Positions 56,906 through 64,000 of a stretch of 64,000 bases of DNA are shown one piece after another (within the stretch, counting starts at the first letter, position 1; every line of letters begins with the position of its first letter). The stretch is taken from the NCBI RefSeq assembly GCF_000739815.1, contig NZ_BBJJ01000001.1, forward strand, positions 186,001-250,000, given 5' to 3'. This stretch comes from Paraburkholderia mimosarum LMG 23256 = NBRC 106338 (GTDB lineage: Bacteria; Pseudomonadota; Gammaproteobacteria; Burkholderiales; Burkholderiaceae). Both the position numbers and the translations under genes were made by a program. The notes below the pieces were generated by a model. It ran no database searches. It was not told the DNA's origin and worked only from the letters and a program-made list of their open reading frames with translations.

Positions 56906-58072
56906 ATGAACATCCGTACCGCAGACATTCCGCCGGAAGGCATCACAACCGACGAGTTCCTCGGCCGCGTCGCCAGGGTCCGCAGCGCACTCGACGAGGC
57001 GGGCCTGGTCGGCCTGCTCGCCTTCGGCGATTGCTGGCGTGGCGCGAACATCGGCTACTTTACCGAATTCCGCCCGCTCGACGGCGTATCGGACATCGCC
57101 AACGCGATCCTGCTGCTGCCGGTGGACGGCGACCCCGTGCTGTTCGTGTCGGATCAATGCTTTGATTACGCGACGAGCGTGACCGCCTTCGAGGTGCGCA
57201 GCCTGCGTGAAGTCACGCAACAGGTGCAGGCATTTTCGGCACGGTACCGCAGCGGCACGGTCGGCCTCGCCGGCGCCGCCTATATCCCCGCGGACCTGTT
57301 GCAGCGCCTGAACGCCGGTCTCGGCGAACTGAAGTTCGAACCGACGATGGTGCTGGCCGAAATCAAGGCGATCAAGAGCGAGGCCGAGGTCGCGCTGATG
57401 CGCAAAGCCGCCGCCTTGACCGATTCGGCGATGGCCGCGATTCGCGACGCGCTCGCCGACGGCCGTCCCTACACCGAGCGTGAACTCGCTTTGATCGCTG
57501 ACCGCGCGATGCTCGCGGGAGGAGCGGACCGGACCGCGTTCGATTCGATGGTGCAATCCGGACCGCGCTCGGCCTATAACCTGGCGCGCCCCACCGACCG
57601 CATCCTGCAACCGGGCGACCTCATCATGACTGACATCGGTGCCCGTTATCGTGGCTACGTGGCCGATGGCGGACGCGGTTTCACCTACGGTCCGGCGAAT
57701 CCCGAGAAGATGGCGATCGTCGCGGCAGCGGCCCGCGCGGTCGAAGCGGGGCTGGCCGCCGCGCGTCCCGGCATGGCGGCCCTCGAACTGAACGCGGTGA
57801 TCCAGCAGGCGCTGGTGAAATCGAACTACGAGCAATACTCGAGCGAAGCGCGCGGCCACGGCACCGGTCACGGCACCGGCATGGACCCGGAAGAAGAAGC
57901 GCCGTGGATCGGGCCGGGCAACAAGACCGTGCTGCAGGAAAACATGGTCTTTACCCTGAAGGCGACGATCACGGTGCCGAACGTCGGCGGTTTGCGCACG
58001 GAACGAATCGTGCGCTTGACCTCGGGCGGCGTCGAAACCCTCGACCAGTTTCCGATGGAACTGCACTGGTGA
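56906..58072 (+). CDS. M24-family (creatinase/prolidase-like) hydrolase with an altered metal site
   Basis: 388 aa, AGGAG upstream of ATG 56906. N-terminal creatinase-like domain (residues about 15-150) and C-terminal pita-bread domain. Of the five M24 metal ligands, D243 (MTDIGARYRG), D254 (YVADGGRGF), H322 (GHGTGMD) and E366 (LRTERIVR) are present. The fourth position is Lys352 (FTLKAT) where Glu is expected. Loss of a ligand recalls metal-independent creatinase-type members that split C-N bonds in small molecules. Probably hydrolyses a small amide or guanidine substrate rather than peptides. It is followed by an MHS transporter. Confidence 0.85.
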   Translation: MNIRTADIPPEGITTDEFLGRVARVRSALDEAGLVGLLAFGDCWRGANIGYFTEFRPLDGVSDIANAILLLPVDGDPVLFVSDQCFDYATSVTAFEVRSLREVTQQVQAFSARYRSGTVGLAGAAYIPADLLQRLNAGLGELKFEPTMVLAEIKAIKSEAEVALMRKAAALTDSAMAAIRDALADGRPYTERELALIADRAMLAGGADRTAFDSMVQSGPRSAYNLARPTDRILQPGDLIMTDIGARYRGYVADGGRGFTYGPANPEKMAIVAAAARAVEAGLAAARPGMAALELNAVIQQALVKSNYEQYSSEARGHGTGHGTGMDPEEEAPWIGPGNKTVLQENMVFTLKATITVPNVGGLRTERIVRLTSGGVETLDQFPMELHW

Positions 58073-58161
58073 GCCCAGTGAACTGATCGTAACGTGCGGG
58101 CGAACCCGCGCCGCCGACACGCAGCAGTTCAAAACATAGATTCCCAGAGAAGGGAGGAGAC

Positions 58162-59547
58162 ATGAATACATCGCCCATTTCATCCGGCAACGCGCCGGTC
58201 ATCAGCCGCTCGGCCGTCAACCGTGTGCTGGTCGCTTCGGTGGTCGGGACCGCCATCGAGTGGTACGACTTTTTTCTCTATGCCACCGCTTCGGCGCTGG
58301 TCTTCGCCAAGCTGTTTTTCCCCTCTTTCGATCCGATGGTCGGCACCATCGCGGCGTTCGGCAGTTTTGCGGTCGGCTATCTCGCACGGCCCTTCGGCGC
58401 CGTGTTTTTCGGACACTTTGGCGATCGCATCGGACGTAAGGCGACGCTCGTCGCGACGCTGACGATCATGGGCGTCGGCACCTTCGTGATCGGCCTGCTG
58501 CCGACTTACGCCTCGATCGGCGTCTGGGCGCCGATCCTGCTGGTCGCGATGCGCTTCCTGCAAGGGCTCGGCGTCGGCGGCGAATGGGGCGGCGCGGTGC
58601 TGATGGTGGTCGAAACGGCGCCGGCCAGAAAACGTGGCTTCTTCGGCGCGTTCCCGCAATTGGGCGTGCCGCTCGGGCTGATGCTCTCGACGGCGGTGTT
58701 CAAAGCCGTGTCGAGTATGCCGTCAGACGCGTTCTATTCGTGGGGATGGCGCCTGCCGTTCCTGCTGAGCGTCGCGTTGATCGCGATTGGCTTGTTCATC
58801 CGCCTGCGCGTCATGGAGTCGCCGGTATTCGAACAGATCAAGGCGAGCAAGCAGGTCGTGAAGGCGCCGCTGGTCGAATTGCTGCGCCGGCATCCGAAAG
58901 ACCTCGTGCTGACGATCGGCACGCGCTTCGCGGTCGACATTACCTTCAACGTGATCAACGTGTTCGTGCTGGTCTATGGCACGACGCGGCTCGGCCTGCC
59001 AAAGGGCATGCTGCTGAACGCCATCATTCTCGGCTGCGCCTTCGCGCTGATCACGCTGCCATTGTTCGGCAAACTGTCGGATCTGATTGGACGCCGGACC
59101 GTCTTCATGCTCGGCGCGGTGTTCGTGGCGATCTATGGATTCGCGTTCTTTCCGTTGCTTGAGACACGCAATACGACCATGATTTTCGTGGCGTACGTCT
59201 GCGGTATCGCGTTGAGCCAGGCGTCGGTGTACGGCGTGCAATCGACGTGGTTTGCGGAACTGTTCGGTACGCGGGTGCGCTATACGGGTGCTTCTCTGCC
59301 GTATCAGATCGCCGGCATCATCACATCAGGACCGACGCCATTGATCGCCACCTATCTGTTCGCGACGTATGGCCAGACGCTGCCCATTTCGATCTATATC
59401 GCGGCGACAGGGTTGCTGAGCCTCGTGTGCGCGTTTTTCCTCGCTGAGACTTTCAAGCGGGATCTGTCCGCAGAGCCGGAAGACGAGGCGGCCGCAGCGC
59501 CAGGCGCGCGTGCGTCCGCGCACTCGCCGCATCCCCTGTCACGCTGA
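58162..59547 (+). CDS. MFS transporter, metabolite:H+ symporter (MHS) family
   Basis: 461 aa, 12 predicted membrane segments. MHS signatures VGTAIEWYDFFLYATASALVF at TM1 and GHFGDRIGRKATL at the TM2-3 loop. Relatives import shikimate, alpha-ketoglutarate, proline/betaine and similar acids. AGGGAGGAGA precedes ATG 58162. It lies 89 bases after the M24 gene on the same strand, so likely supplies that enzyme's substrate or a uronate-like acid. The C-terminal tail is Ala/Glu-rich and cytosolic. Confidence 0.9.
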   Translation: MNTSPISSGNAPVISRSAVNRVLVASVVGTAIEWYDFFLYATASALVFAKLFFPSFDPMVGTIAAFGSFAVGYLARPFGAVFFGHFGDRIGRKATLVATLTIMGVGTFVIGLLPTYASIGVWAPILLVAMRFLQGLGVGGEWGGAVLMVVETAPARKRGFFGAFPQLGVPLGLMLSTAVFKAVSSMPSDAFYSWGWRLPFLLSVALIAIGLFIRLRVMESPVFEQIKASKQVVKAPLVELLRRHPKDLVLTIGTRFAVDITFNVINVFVLVYGTTRLGLPKGMLLNAIILGCAFALITLPLFGKLSDLIGRRTVFMLGAVFVAIYGFAFFPLLETRNTTMIFVAYVCGIALSQASVYGVQSTWFAELFGTRVRYTGASLPYQIAGIITSGPTPLIATYLFATYGQTLPISIYIAATGLLSLVCAFFLAETFKRDLSAEPEDEAAAAPGARASAHSPHPLSR

Positions 59548-59843
59548 GCGCAAATCGATCCTGCTGCTATGCCGTCTATGACCTGGTCATTTTCGGCGCT
59601 GGAGCGGAAGCAGGCGAGGGACCGTCGAGTCGCCAACGCGGGTCGAATGGGAGCCTCGTCGGCCCGCGGCGGCCAAGGAGATCAAGGAACTGATCGAGAC
59701 GCTCTGGACCCGGCTGACCACATACGGCCGGGTAAAATTCACCCATGCTCTCTGCCTTGCCCCGTGACTGGTCCAACAGGATGGCGTGGCGAGCGAAGTA
59801 GCGCGATGCCTGTTCTTTCGCGAAGGCGGCGTCGCGGCTGCTC
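59548..59843. other. Intergenic region between convergent MFS genes
   Basis: 296 bases. Short open frames on both strands, none with a recognisable family or ribosome binding site. No hairpin terminator with a T-run was found. Confidence 0.35.
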
Positions 59844-61154
59844 TCAACGATCAATCAATCGCGACGGGAAACAGAACACGATCAGGCTGCCAACGATCAT
59901 GCTCGCGGCAAGGACATACAGCCCGATGCTCGTAGTGCCCGTGTTTTGCTTGATCCACCCGAGCATGTACGGGCTGACGAAGCCTGCCAGGTTGCCGACC
60001 GAGTTGACGAGCGCAATTCCCGCAGCGGCCGCCACACCGCCAAGCAACGCAGGCGGCAGATTCCAGAACTGCGAAACGACGGACAGGACACCCATAGTGC
60101 CGATCGTCAGTCCGCACACGGCCAACACGGTGCTATGAGGATACTTCGCGGCGAGCCCGAGGCCGATTGCCGCGACGACACCAGGCAGCGCGAGATGCCA
60201 ACGGCGCTCACGTGTCTGATCCGAATGCCGCCCAACAAGGAACATTGCAATGACAGTCGCGGTGTATGGAATCGCGGTCAGCAAGCCGACCTGTAACGGA
60301 TCCGTGACGCCGGTGTCCTTGATGATAGTGGGCATCCAGAACAGAACGCCGTATTCGCCCATCAGGATAAAAGCGTACATAACGCACAGGATCCACGTGC
60401 GGATGTCGGTGAAAGCGCCCCGCAGCGAATGCACCTGCGCCTCGGGAATCTCGCGTTCCAGATTCGCCGCGAGCAATTGCTTCTCCGCTTCTGTGAGCCA
60501 TTTGGCGGAGCGGACGTCGTTGCCTAGTACAAAAAACACAGCGATGCCGAGCAGTACCGACGGCATTGCCTCGAGGAGGAACATCATCTGCCATCCGGAC
60601 CACGCGCTGATATTGCCTGATGAATGCATGATCCAACCGGAAAGCGGGCCGCCGAGCATGCCGGCGAGAGGAATGCCAGCGAGGAATAGCGCAGTGATGC
60701 GTCCACGGCGCGACGACGGATACCAGTACGTCAGGTATAGCAGGATGCCAGGGAGAAAGCCGGCTTCGGCTACGCCGAGAAAGAAACGCATCACGTAGAA
60801 GGTGGTCGGCGTCTTGACGAAAACCATCGCCGCCGAAATAAGGCCCCACGTAATCATGATCCGGGCGATCCAGATCCTCGCGCCGACCTTGTGCATGACG
60901 ATGTTGCTAGGCACTTCGAATATCACATAGCCGACAAAGAAGATACCGGCGCCGAGACCATAGACCGTTTCACTGAACTTCAGCTGATCGAGCATCTGGA
61001 GCTTGGCGAAACCGACGTTCACGCGGTCGAGATAGCCAGCTGTGTAGCACATGAGCAGAAAGGGGATAAGTCGCCACGACACCTTCGAATAGACACTGCG
61101 CTCGTCCGGGGGGGCCTCCACATATGCAATGGCGGCCGGCGTGTTGATTGACAT
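59844..61154 (-). CDS. MFS transporter, anion:cation symporter (ACS) family
   Basis: 436 aa, 12 membrane segments: CYTAGYLDRVNVGFAKLQML at TM1-2, GAGIFFVGYVIFEVPSNIVM, and MRFFLGVAEAGFLPGILLYLTYWYPSSRRGR, the ACS signature after TM4. Relatives import tartrate, phthalate, galactonate and similar organic anions. ATG 61154 (MSINTPAAIAYVE) is preceded by GGAGCGAGAC; ATG 61166 is a weaker alternative. It is divergent from the PhyH-ALDH genes across 232 bases, so likely co-regulated and delivering their substrate. Confidence 0.9.
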   Translation of the reverse strand: MSINTPAAIAYVEAPPDERSVYSKVSWRLIPFLLMCYTAGYLDRVNVGFAKLQMLDQLKFSETVYGLGAGIFFVGYVIFEVPSNIVMHKVGARIWIARIMITWGLISAAMVFVKTPTTFYVMRFFLGVAEAGFLPGILLYLTYWYPSSRRGRITALFLAGIPLAGMLGGPLSGWIMHSSGNISAWSGWQMMFLLEAMPSVLLGIAVFFVLGNDVRSAKWLTEAEKQLLAANLEREIPEAQVHSLRGAFTDIRTWILCVMYAFILMGEYGVLFWMPTIIKDTGVTDPLQVGLLTAIPYTATVIAMFLVGRHSDQTRERRWHLALPGVVAAIGLGLAAKYPHSTVLAVCGLTIGTMGVLSVVSQFWNLPPALLGGVAAAAGIALVNSVGNLAGFVSPYMLGWIKQNTGTTSIGLYVLAASMIVGSLIVFCFPSRLIDR

Positions 61155-61386
61155 GTCTCGCTCCATGATGAACTGGCAAATGAGTTGGCAGATTTCTCAC
61201 TGCGCTTTTGTCTGCTCCAGCCGGGCCTGATCGATCTCGGCCCGATGGACAAGCCAAGTATGCAAGAACAGAGGGGCGGGGTCATTCTCAACCTGGCAAC
61301 GCCGACATCGCGATTGAACAACGAAAGGAGATACCTGCTGTTTTAGACTTGCTTCGTAGGCTGGATTGACTAAACAAGGAGACGAG

Positions 61387-62232
61387 ATGGAATTGACCAG
61401 GCAACAGATTGTGGATTACCACCGTGACGGATTCATCGTTATTCCCAACTGCTACAGCAGTGAGGAAGTGCGCGCCCTCAGGAAGGATACCGAGCGTTTG
61501 TGCGCGATCGAGGCGGATTCCGTCTTCCGCGAACGCTCGGGTGCGGTACGCTCAATCTTTCGGGTCCACGAAAACGACGGCCCCGTTGCCTCGCCGCAGT
61601 ATCGGGCGCTGTCGCGCACACCGCGCCTGCTGCGTCCGGTGATGCAAACGCTCGGCAGCGACGAGGTGTATATCGCCCATACCAAGGTAAATACCAAGTC
61701 TGCGCTCGAGGGCACAGGCTGGCTTTGGCATCAGGACTTTGGTTATTGGGTGCATGATGGATATCCCGAGCATGACATGCTGACGGCGATGGTCATGCTC
61801 AGCGACACACAGGAAATCCATGGCGCGCTGTATATGATTCCAGGCAGCCATAAATTAGGTCTCGTGGACCATTACTACGACGATAGCCAGGCCGCTTACC
61901 AGTTGCCGCAACGCACAGTACAGCGTGATCAGATCAAGAAGATCCTTGAGACGTCGGGCGCGCCGGTGCCGATCGTCGGCAAGGCGGGCACGCTGGTGCT
62001 GTTCCACTGCCTCACCATCCACGGCTCCGGTGTGAACATGTCGGCGGAGAACCGCTGGCAGGCATACATCACCTATAACCGCGTTGCGAATCGTCCACGT
62101 GCCGTGGAAAAGCCGCGTGGCGACTTCGTGCGTTCGACCAACTGGGTGCCGCTCCAGATCGAAAGCGACGATGGCATTCTCACCGCCGAACCACGCGGGA
62201 TGGAACGAGAAATCTCGGTACAGGGGAAATAA
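61387..62232 (+). CDS. Phytanoyl-CoA dioxygenase-family Fe(II)/2-oxoglutarate oxygenase
   Basis: 281 aa, AAGGAG before ATG 61387. Double-stranded beta-helix oxygenase with iron ligands H115 and D117 (WLWHQDFGYW) and H212 (TIHGSGVNMS). The EctD-like stretch AVRSIFRVHENDG and LGSDEVYIAHTKVN place it near the ectoine-hydroxylase/PhyH group. No ectABC genes are seen. It is one base from the aldehyde dehydrogenase gene, implying that hydroxylation generates (directly or by breakdown) an aldehyde. Substrate unknown. Confidence 0.88.
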   Translation: MELTRQQIVDYHRDGFIVIPNCYSSEEVRALRKDTERLCAIEADSVFRERSGAVRSIFRVHENDGPVASPQYRALSRTPRLLRPVMQTLGSDEVYIAHTKVNTKSALEGTGWLWHQDFGYWVHDGYPEHDMLTAMVMLSDTQEIHGALYMIPGSHKLGLVDHYYDDSQAAYQLPQRTVQRDQIKKILETSGAPVPIVGKAGTLVLFHCLTIHGSGVNMSAENRWQAYITYNRVANRPRAVEKPRGDFVRSTNWVPLQIESDDGILTAEPRGMEREISVQGK

Positions 62233-62233
62233 C

Positions 62234-63673
62234 GTGACGACAGCCCATCATTTCATTGGTAATCAATGGGTGGCTCCCTCGAGCGGCGGCACGATTGCCG
62301 TGATCAACCCGTCCACAGGTCTGGAGTTAGCGCGCATCGCTCGTGGCAATGCGGCCGACATCGACGCCGCCGTCAAGGCAGCGCGCAAAGCCTTCGACAC
62401 CACCTGGCGGCGTGTCGGTCCAGTCGAGCGCGGCCGCATTCTCGCGCGCCTGGGCCAGCTAGTGCTCGACAATCACGAGACGCTGGCGCGCATCGAATCG
62501 GAGGACACGGGCAAGCCGCTAAAGCAAGCCGCGGCCGATATCACCGTATGCGCCCGCTACCTGGAATTCTATGCGGGTGCCTGTGACAAGCTGCATGGAG
62601 AGACCATTCCTTTTCTGCCTGGACATACGGTGCTTGCCGTTCGCGAGCCGCATGGCGTGACCGGGCATATCATTCCATGGAATTATCCCGCCGCGATGTT
62701 CGGACGCAGCGTCGCGGCTTCGCTTGCGGCCGGCAACACAAGCGTGGTGAAGCCGGCCGAAGACGCCTGTCTCTCGTATCTCAAACTGGCCGAGCTTGCG
62801 GCCGAGGCGGGGCTACCCGCAGGTGTGCTGAACATCGTAACGGGCTACGGCCGTGAAGCTGGCGTCGCGCTCAGCGAACATCCCGGCATCGCACATATCT
62901 CGTTTACGGGCTCTCCCGCAACGGGCACCGCCGTCGCACAGGCGGCAGCCAGGCACCATTGCCCCGTGACGCTCGAACTCGGCGGGAAGTCTCCGCAAAT
63001 CGTCTTCGACGACGCCGATCTGGATGCCGCGTTGCCGGTCATTCGCAATGCCATTGTGCAGAATAGCGGGCAGACGTGTTCCGCCGGTAGCCGCTTGCTG
63101 GTGCAGGCTTCGCGTTATGAGGAAGTCGTCGAACGATTGGCGCGCAGCTTTGAAGCGGTTACGGCCGGCCCCGCGGAAGGAAACTACGATTGCGGGCCGT
63201 TGATCAACGCAACCCAGCTCGATCGGGTAAAAACCTTCCTTGCCAAGGCCGATGCTGACAAGATCCGCGTTGCCGCGACTGCGAAGCTTGCGCCGGATGC
63301 GGCGCAGGGAGGGTACTTTCAGCCGCCTGTGCTTTTGCGCGACGTACCCCACATGCACACGCTTGCCCAGGACGAAGTCTTCGGTCCGGTGTTGGTTGCA
63401 ATGCCATTTTCGGATGAAGCGGAGGCCGTTCGTCTCGCGAACGACACGGCATTCGGTCTGGTTGCGGGTATCTGGACGCGCGACGGCGCCCGCCAGATGC
63501 GTCTGGCTCACGCGTTTCATGGAGGTCAGGTGTTCGTCAATTGCTACGGCGCAGGCGGAGGCATAGAGTTGCCGTTCGGCGGTGTAAAGCAAAGCGGCTA
63601 TGGTCGCGAGAAGGGGATGGAGGGCCTGTTGAGCTTTACGACGCTGAAGACGATCACTCTTAATCACGGCTGA
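62234..63673 (+). CDS. NAD(P)-dependent aldehyde dehydrogenase
   Basis: 479 aa from GTG 62234 (VTTAHHFIGNQW), supported by AGGGG 9 bases upstream. ALDH superfamily, close in pattern to betaine-aldehyde and aminoaldehyde dehydrogenases: N150 in IIPWNYPAAM, E248 in VTLELGGKSP, nucleophile C282 in NSGQTCSAGSRL, and the C-terminal ELPFGGVKQSGYGREKG. Separated by one base from the dioxygenase gene, so the two form an operon. Probably oxidises the aldehyde product of that step to an acid. Confidence 0.93.
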   Translation: MTTAHHFIGNQWVAPSSGGTIAVINPSTGLELARIARGNAADIDAAVKAARKAFDTTWRRVGPVERGRILARLGQLVLDNHETLARIESEDTGKPLKQAAADITVCARYLEFYAGACDKLHGETIPFLPGHTVLAVREPHGVTGHIIPWNYPAAMFGRSVAASLAAGNTSVVKPAEDACLSYLKLAELAAEAGLPAGVLNIVTGYGREAGVALSEHPGIAHISFTGSPATGTAVAQAAARHHCPVTLELGGKSPQIVFDDADLDAALPVIRNAIVQNSGQTCSAGSRLLVQASRYEEVVERLARSFEAVTAGPAEGNYDCGPLINATQLDRVKTFLAKADADKIRVAATAKLAPDAAQGGYFQPPVLLRDVPHMHTLAQDEVFGPVLVAMPFSDEAEAVRLANDTAFGLVAGIWTRDGARQMRLAHAFHGGQVFVNCYGAGGGIELPFGGVKQSGYGREKGMEGLLSFTTLKTITLNHG

Positions 63674-63751
63674 GGGCACACGTCAGGTGCGCAGGCCTGA
63701 ATACCGGGACCGTGCCTTGCGCACCCAACTCGCGTTGCCGGAGCAATCTGC

Positions 63752-64000
63752 ATGCGAATTGATCTTGTAACGTTAAATATATTCCTGACTGTTATTGAAG
63801 AACGCAATTTCGCGCGGGCCGCCGAGCGTCACTTCATTGCGACTTCCGCCGTCAGTAAGCGGATCAGCGATCTCGAAGACGCGCTCGGGGTGCAATTGCT
63901 CGAGCGCCGCAACGTGGGGGTTCGGCCGACGCCTGCCGGACTGGAACTCGTGACGCACGCGAAGGACATGATGCTGGTGATGGCGCGCATGCGCGCGCAG
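63752..64000 (+). CDS. LysR-type regulator (3' part outside window)
   Basis: 83 codons are visible: the complete HTH (VTLNIFLTVIEERNFARAAE, then TSAVSKRISDLEDALGVQLLER) and the start of the linker helix. GGAG 11 bases before ATG 63752. It follows the PhyH-ALDH pair by 78 bases on the same strand and is the only regulator near the divergent transporter, so it probably controls this second catabolic cassette. Confidence 0.9.
   Translation, partial: MRIDLVTLNIFLTVIEERNFARAAERHFIATSAVSKRISDLEDALGVQLLERRNVGVRPTPAGLELVTHAKDMMLVMARMRAQ

Noticed and set aside
56906..58072. Calling the M24 gene an ectoine hydrolase (DoeA) because an EctD-like gene is nearby
   Set aside because: No doeB, doeC, doeD or ectABC genes are present, the EctD-like gene is in a separate unit, and the sequence shows only general M24 features.
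59548..59843. Transposase remnant between the two MFS genes
   Set aside because: No DDE or integrase motif and no terminal inverted repeats could be seen.
51709..64000. Attachment-site repeat of the tRNA 3' end within the window
   Set aside because: I looked for another copy of the T-arm/acceptor sequence downstream and saw none.

Overview
The window is high-GC chromosomal DNA of a betaproteobacterium, most likely family Burkholderiaceae (Paraburkholderia/Burkholderia/Caballeronia group). I infer this from the strong G/C codon bias, the gene content (DUF3563, BPSS1780-type membrane protein, a GlgE-TreS/maltokinase-GlgB operon with a long GlgE, xseB-ispA-dxs beside a Rieske oxygenase and folE2) and the rpsU-yqeY-dnaG-rpoD order. 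No species can be named from the sequence alone.

Layout. 1-8.5 kb: a minus-strand operon with overlapping start and stop codons, glgE - treS/maltokinase fusion - glgB (cut by the window edge). It makes alpha-glucan from trehalose through maltose-1-phosphate. 8.8-25.5 kb: mixed genes. These include a DUF1345 membrane protein, a PPP-type phosphatase, a RES/DUF2384 toxin-antitoxin pair with a palindromic operator, a LysR/tautomerase divergent pair, a SagB-type nitroreductase, polyphosphate genes (PPK2 and a CHAD protein), ModE, a PAP2 phosphatase, a PHB-depolymerase-type esterase, DUF3563, homoserine kinase and AMP nucleosidase. 25.5-28.1 kb: an accessory segment bounded by an imperfect 33-bp repeat of the amn 3' end. 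It holds a PRC-barrel protein, an AsmA-like protein with a proline-rich tail and a broken BrnA antitoxin gene. 28.1-51.5 kb: mainly conserved core genes, including a two-gene chromate transporter with its LysR, a LOG-family protein, polA, NDH-2, a dienelactone hydrolase, a sulfurtransferase, a Rieske oxygenase, xseB-ispA-dxs, folE2, tsaD, a HI0933 flavoprotein, rpsU, yqeY, dnaG and rpoD. 51.6 kb: a tRNA gene with a CAT anticodon and an unusually long variable arm.

51.7-64 kb: a catabolic region directly downstream of that tRNA, starting with a phage-type integrase remnant, so probably an old genomic island. Its first part is uxuA-uxuB-iolB, a convergent LysR gene, and an M24-family hydrolase plus MHS transporter transcribed divergently from that LysR gene. 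A 48-bp control element occurs upstream of both the uxuA arm and the M24 arm, suggesting one LysR regulon. Its second part is a divergent ACS-type MFS transporter facing a phytanoyl-CoA-dioxygenase-like enzyme, an aldehyde dehydrogenase and a second LysR gene cut by the window end.

The main candidates for something undescribed are the uronate-type operon that uses an IolB-type isomerase together with a creatinase-like M24 protein lacking one metal ligand, the repeated control element, the class-II-shaped CAT tRNA, and the tandem repeats spanning the modE stop codon.
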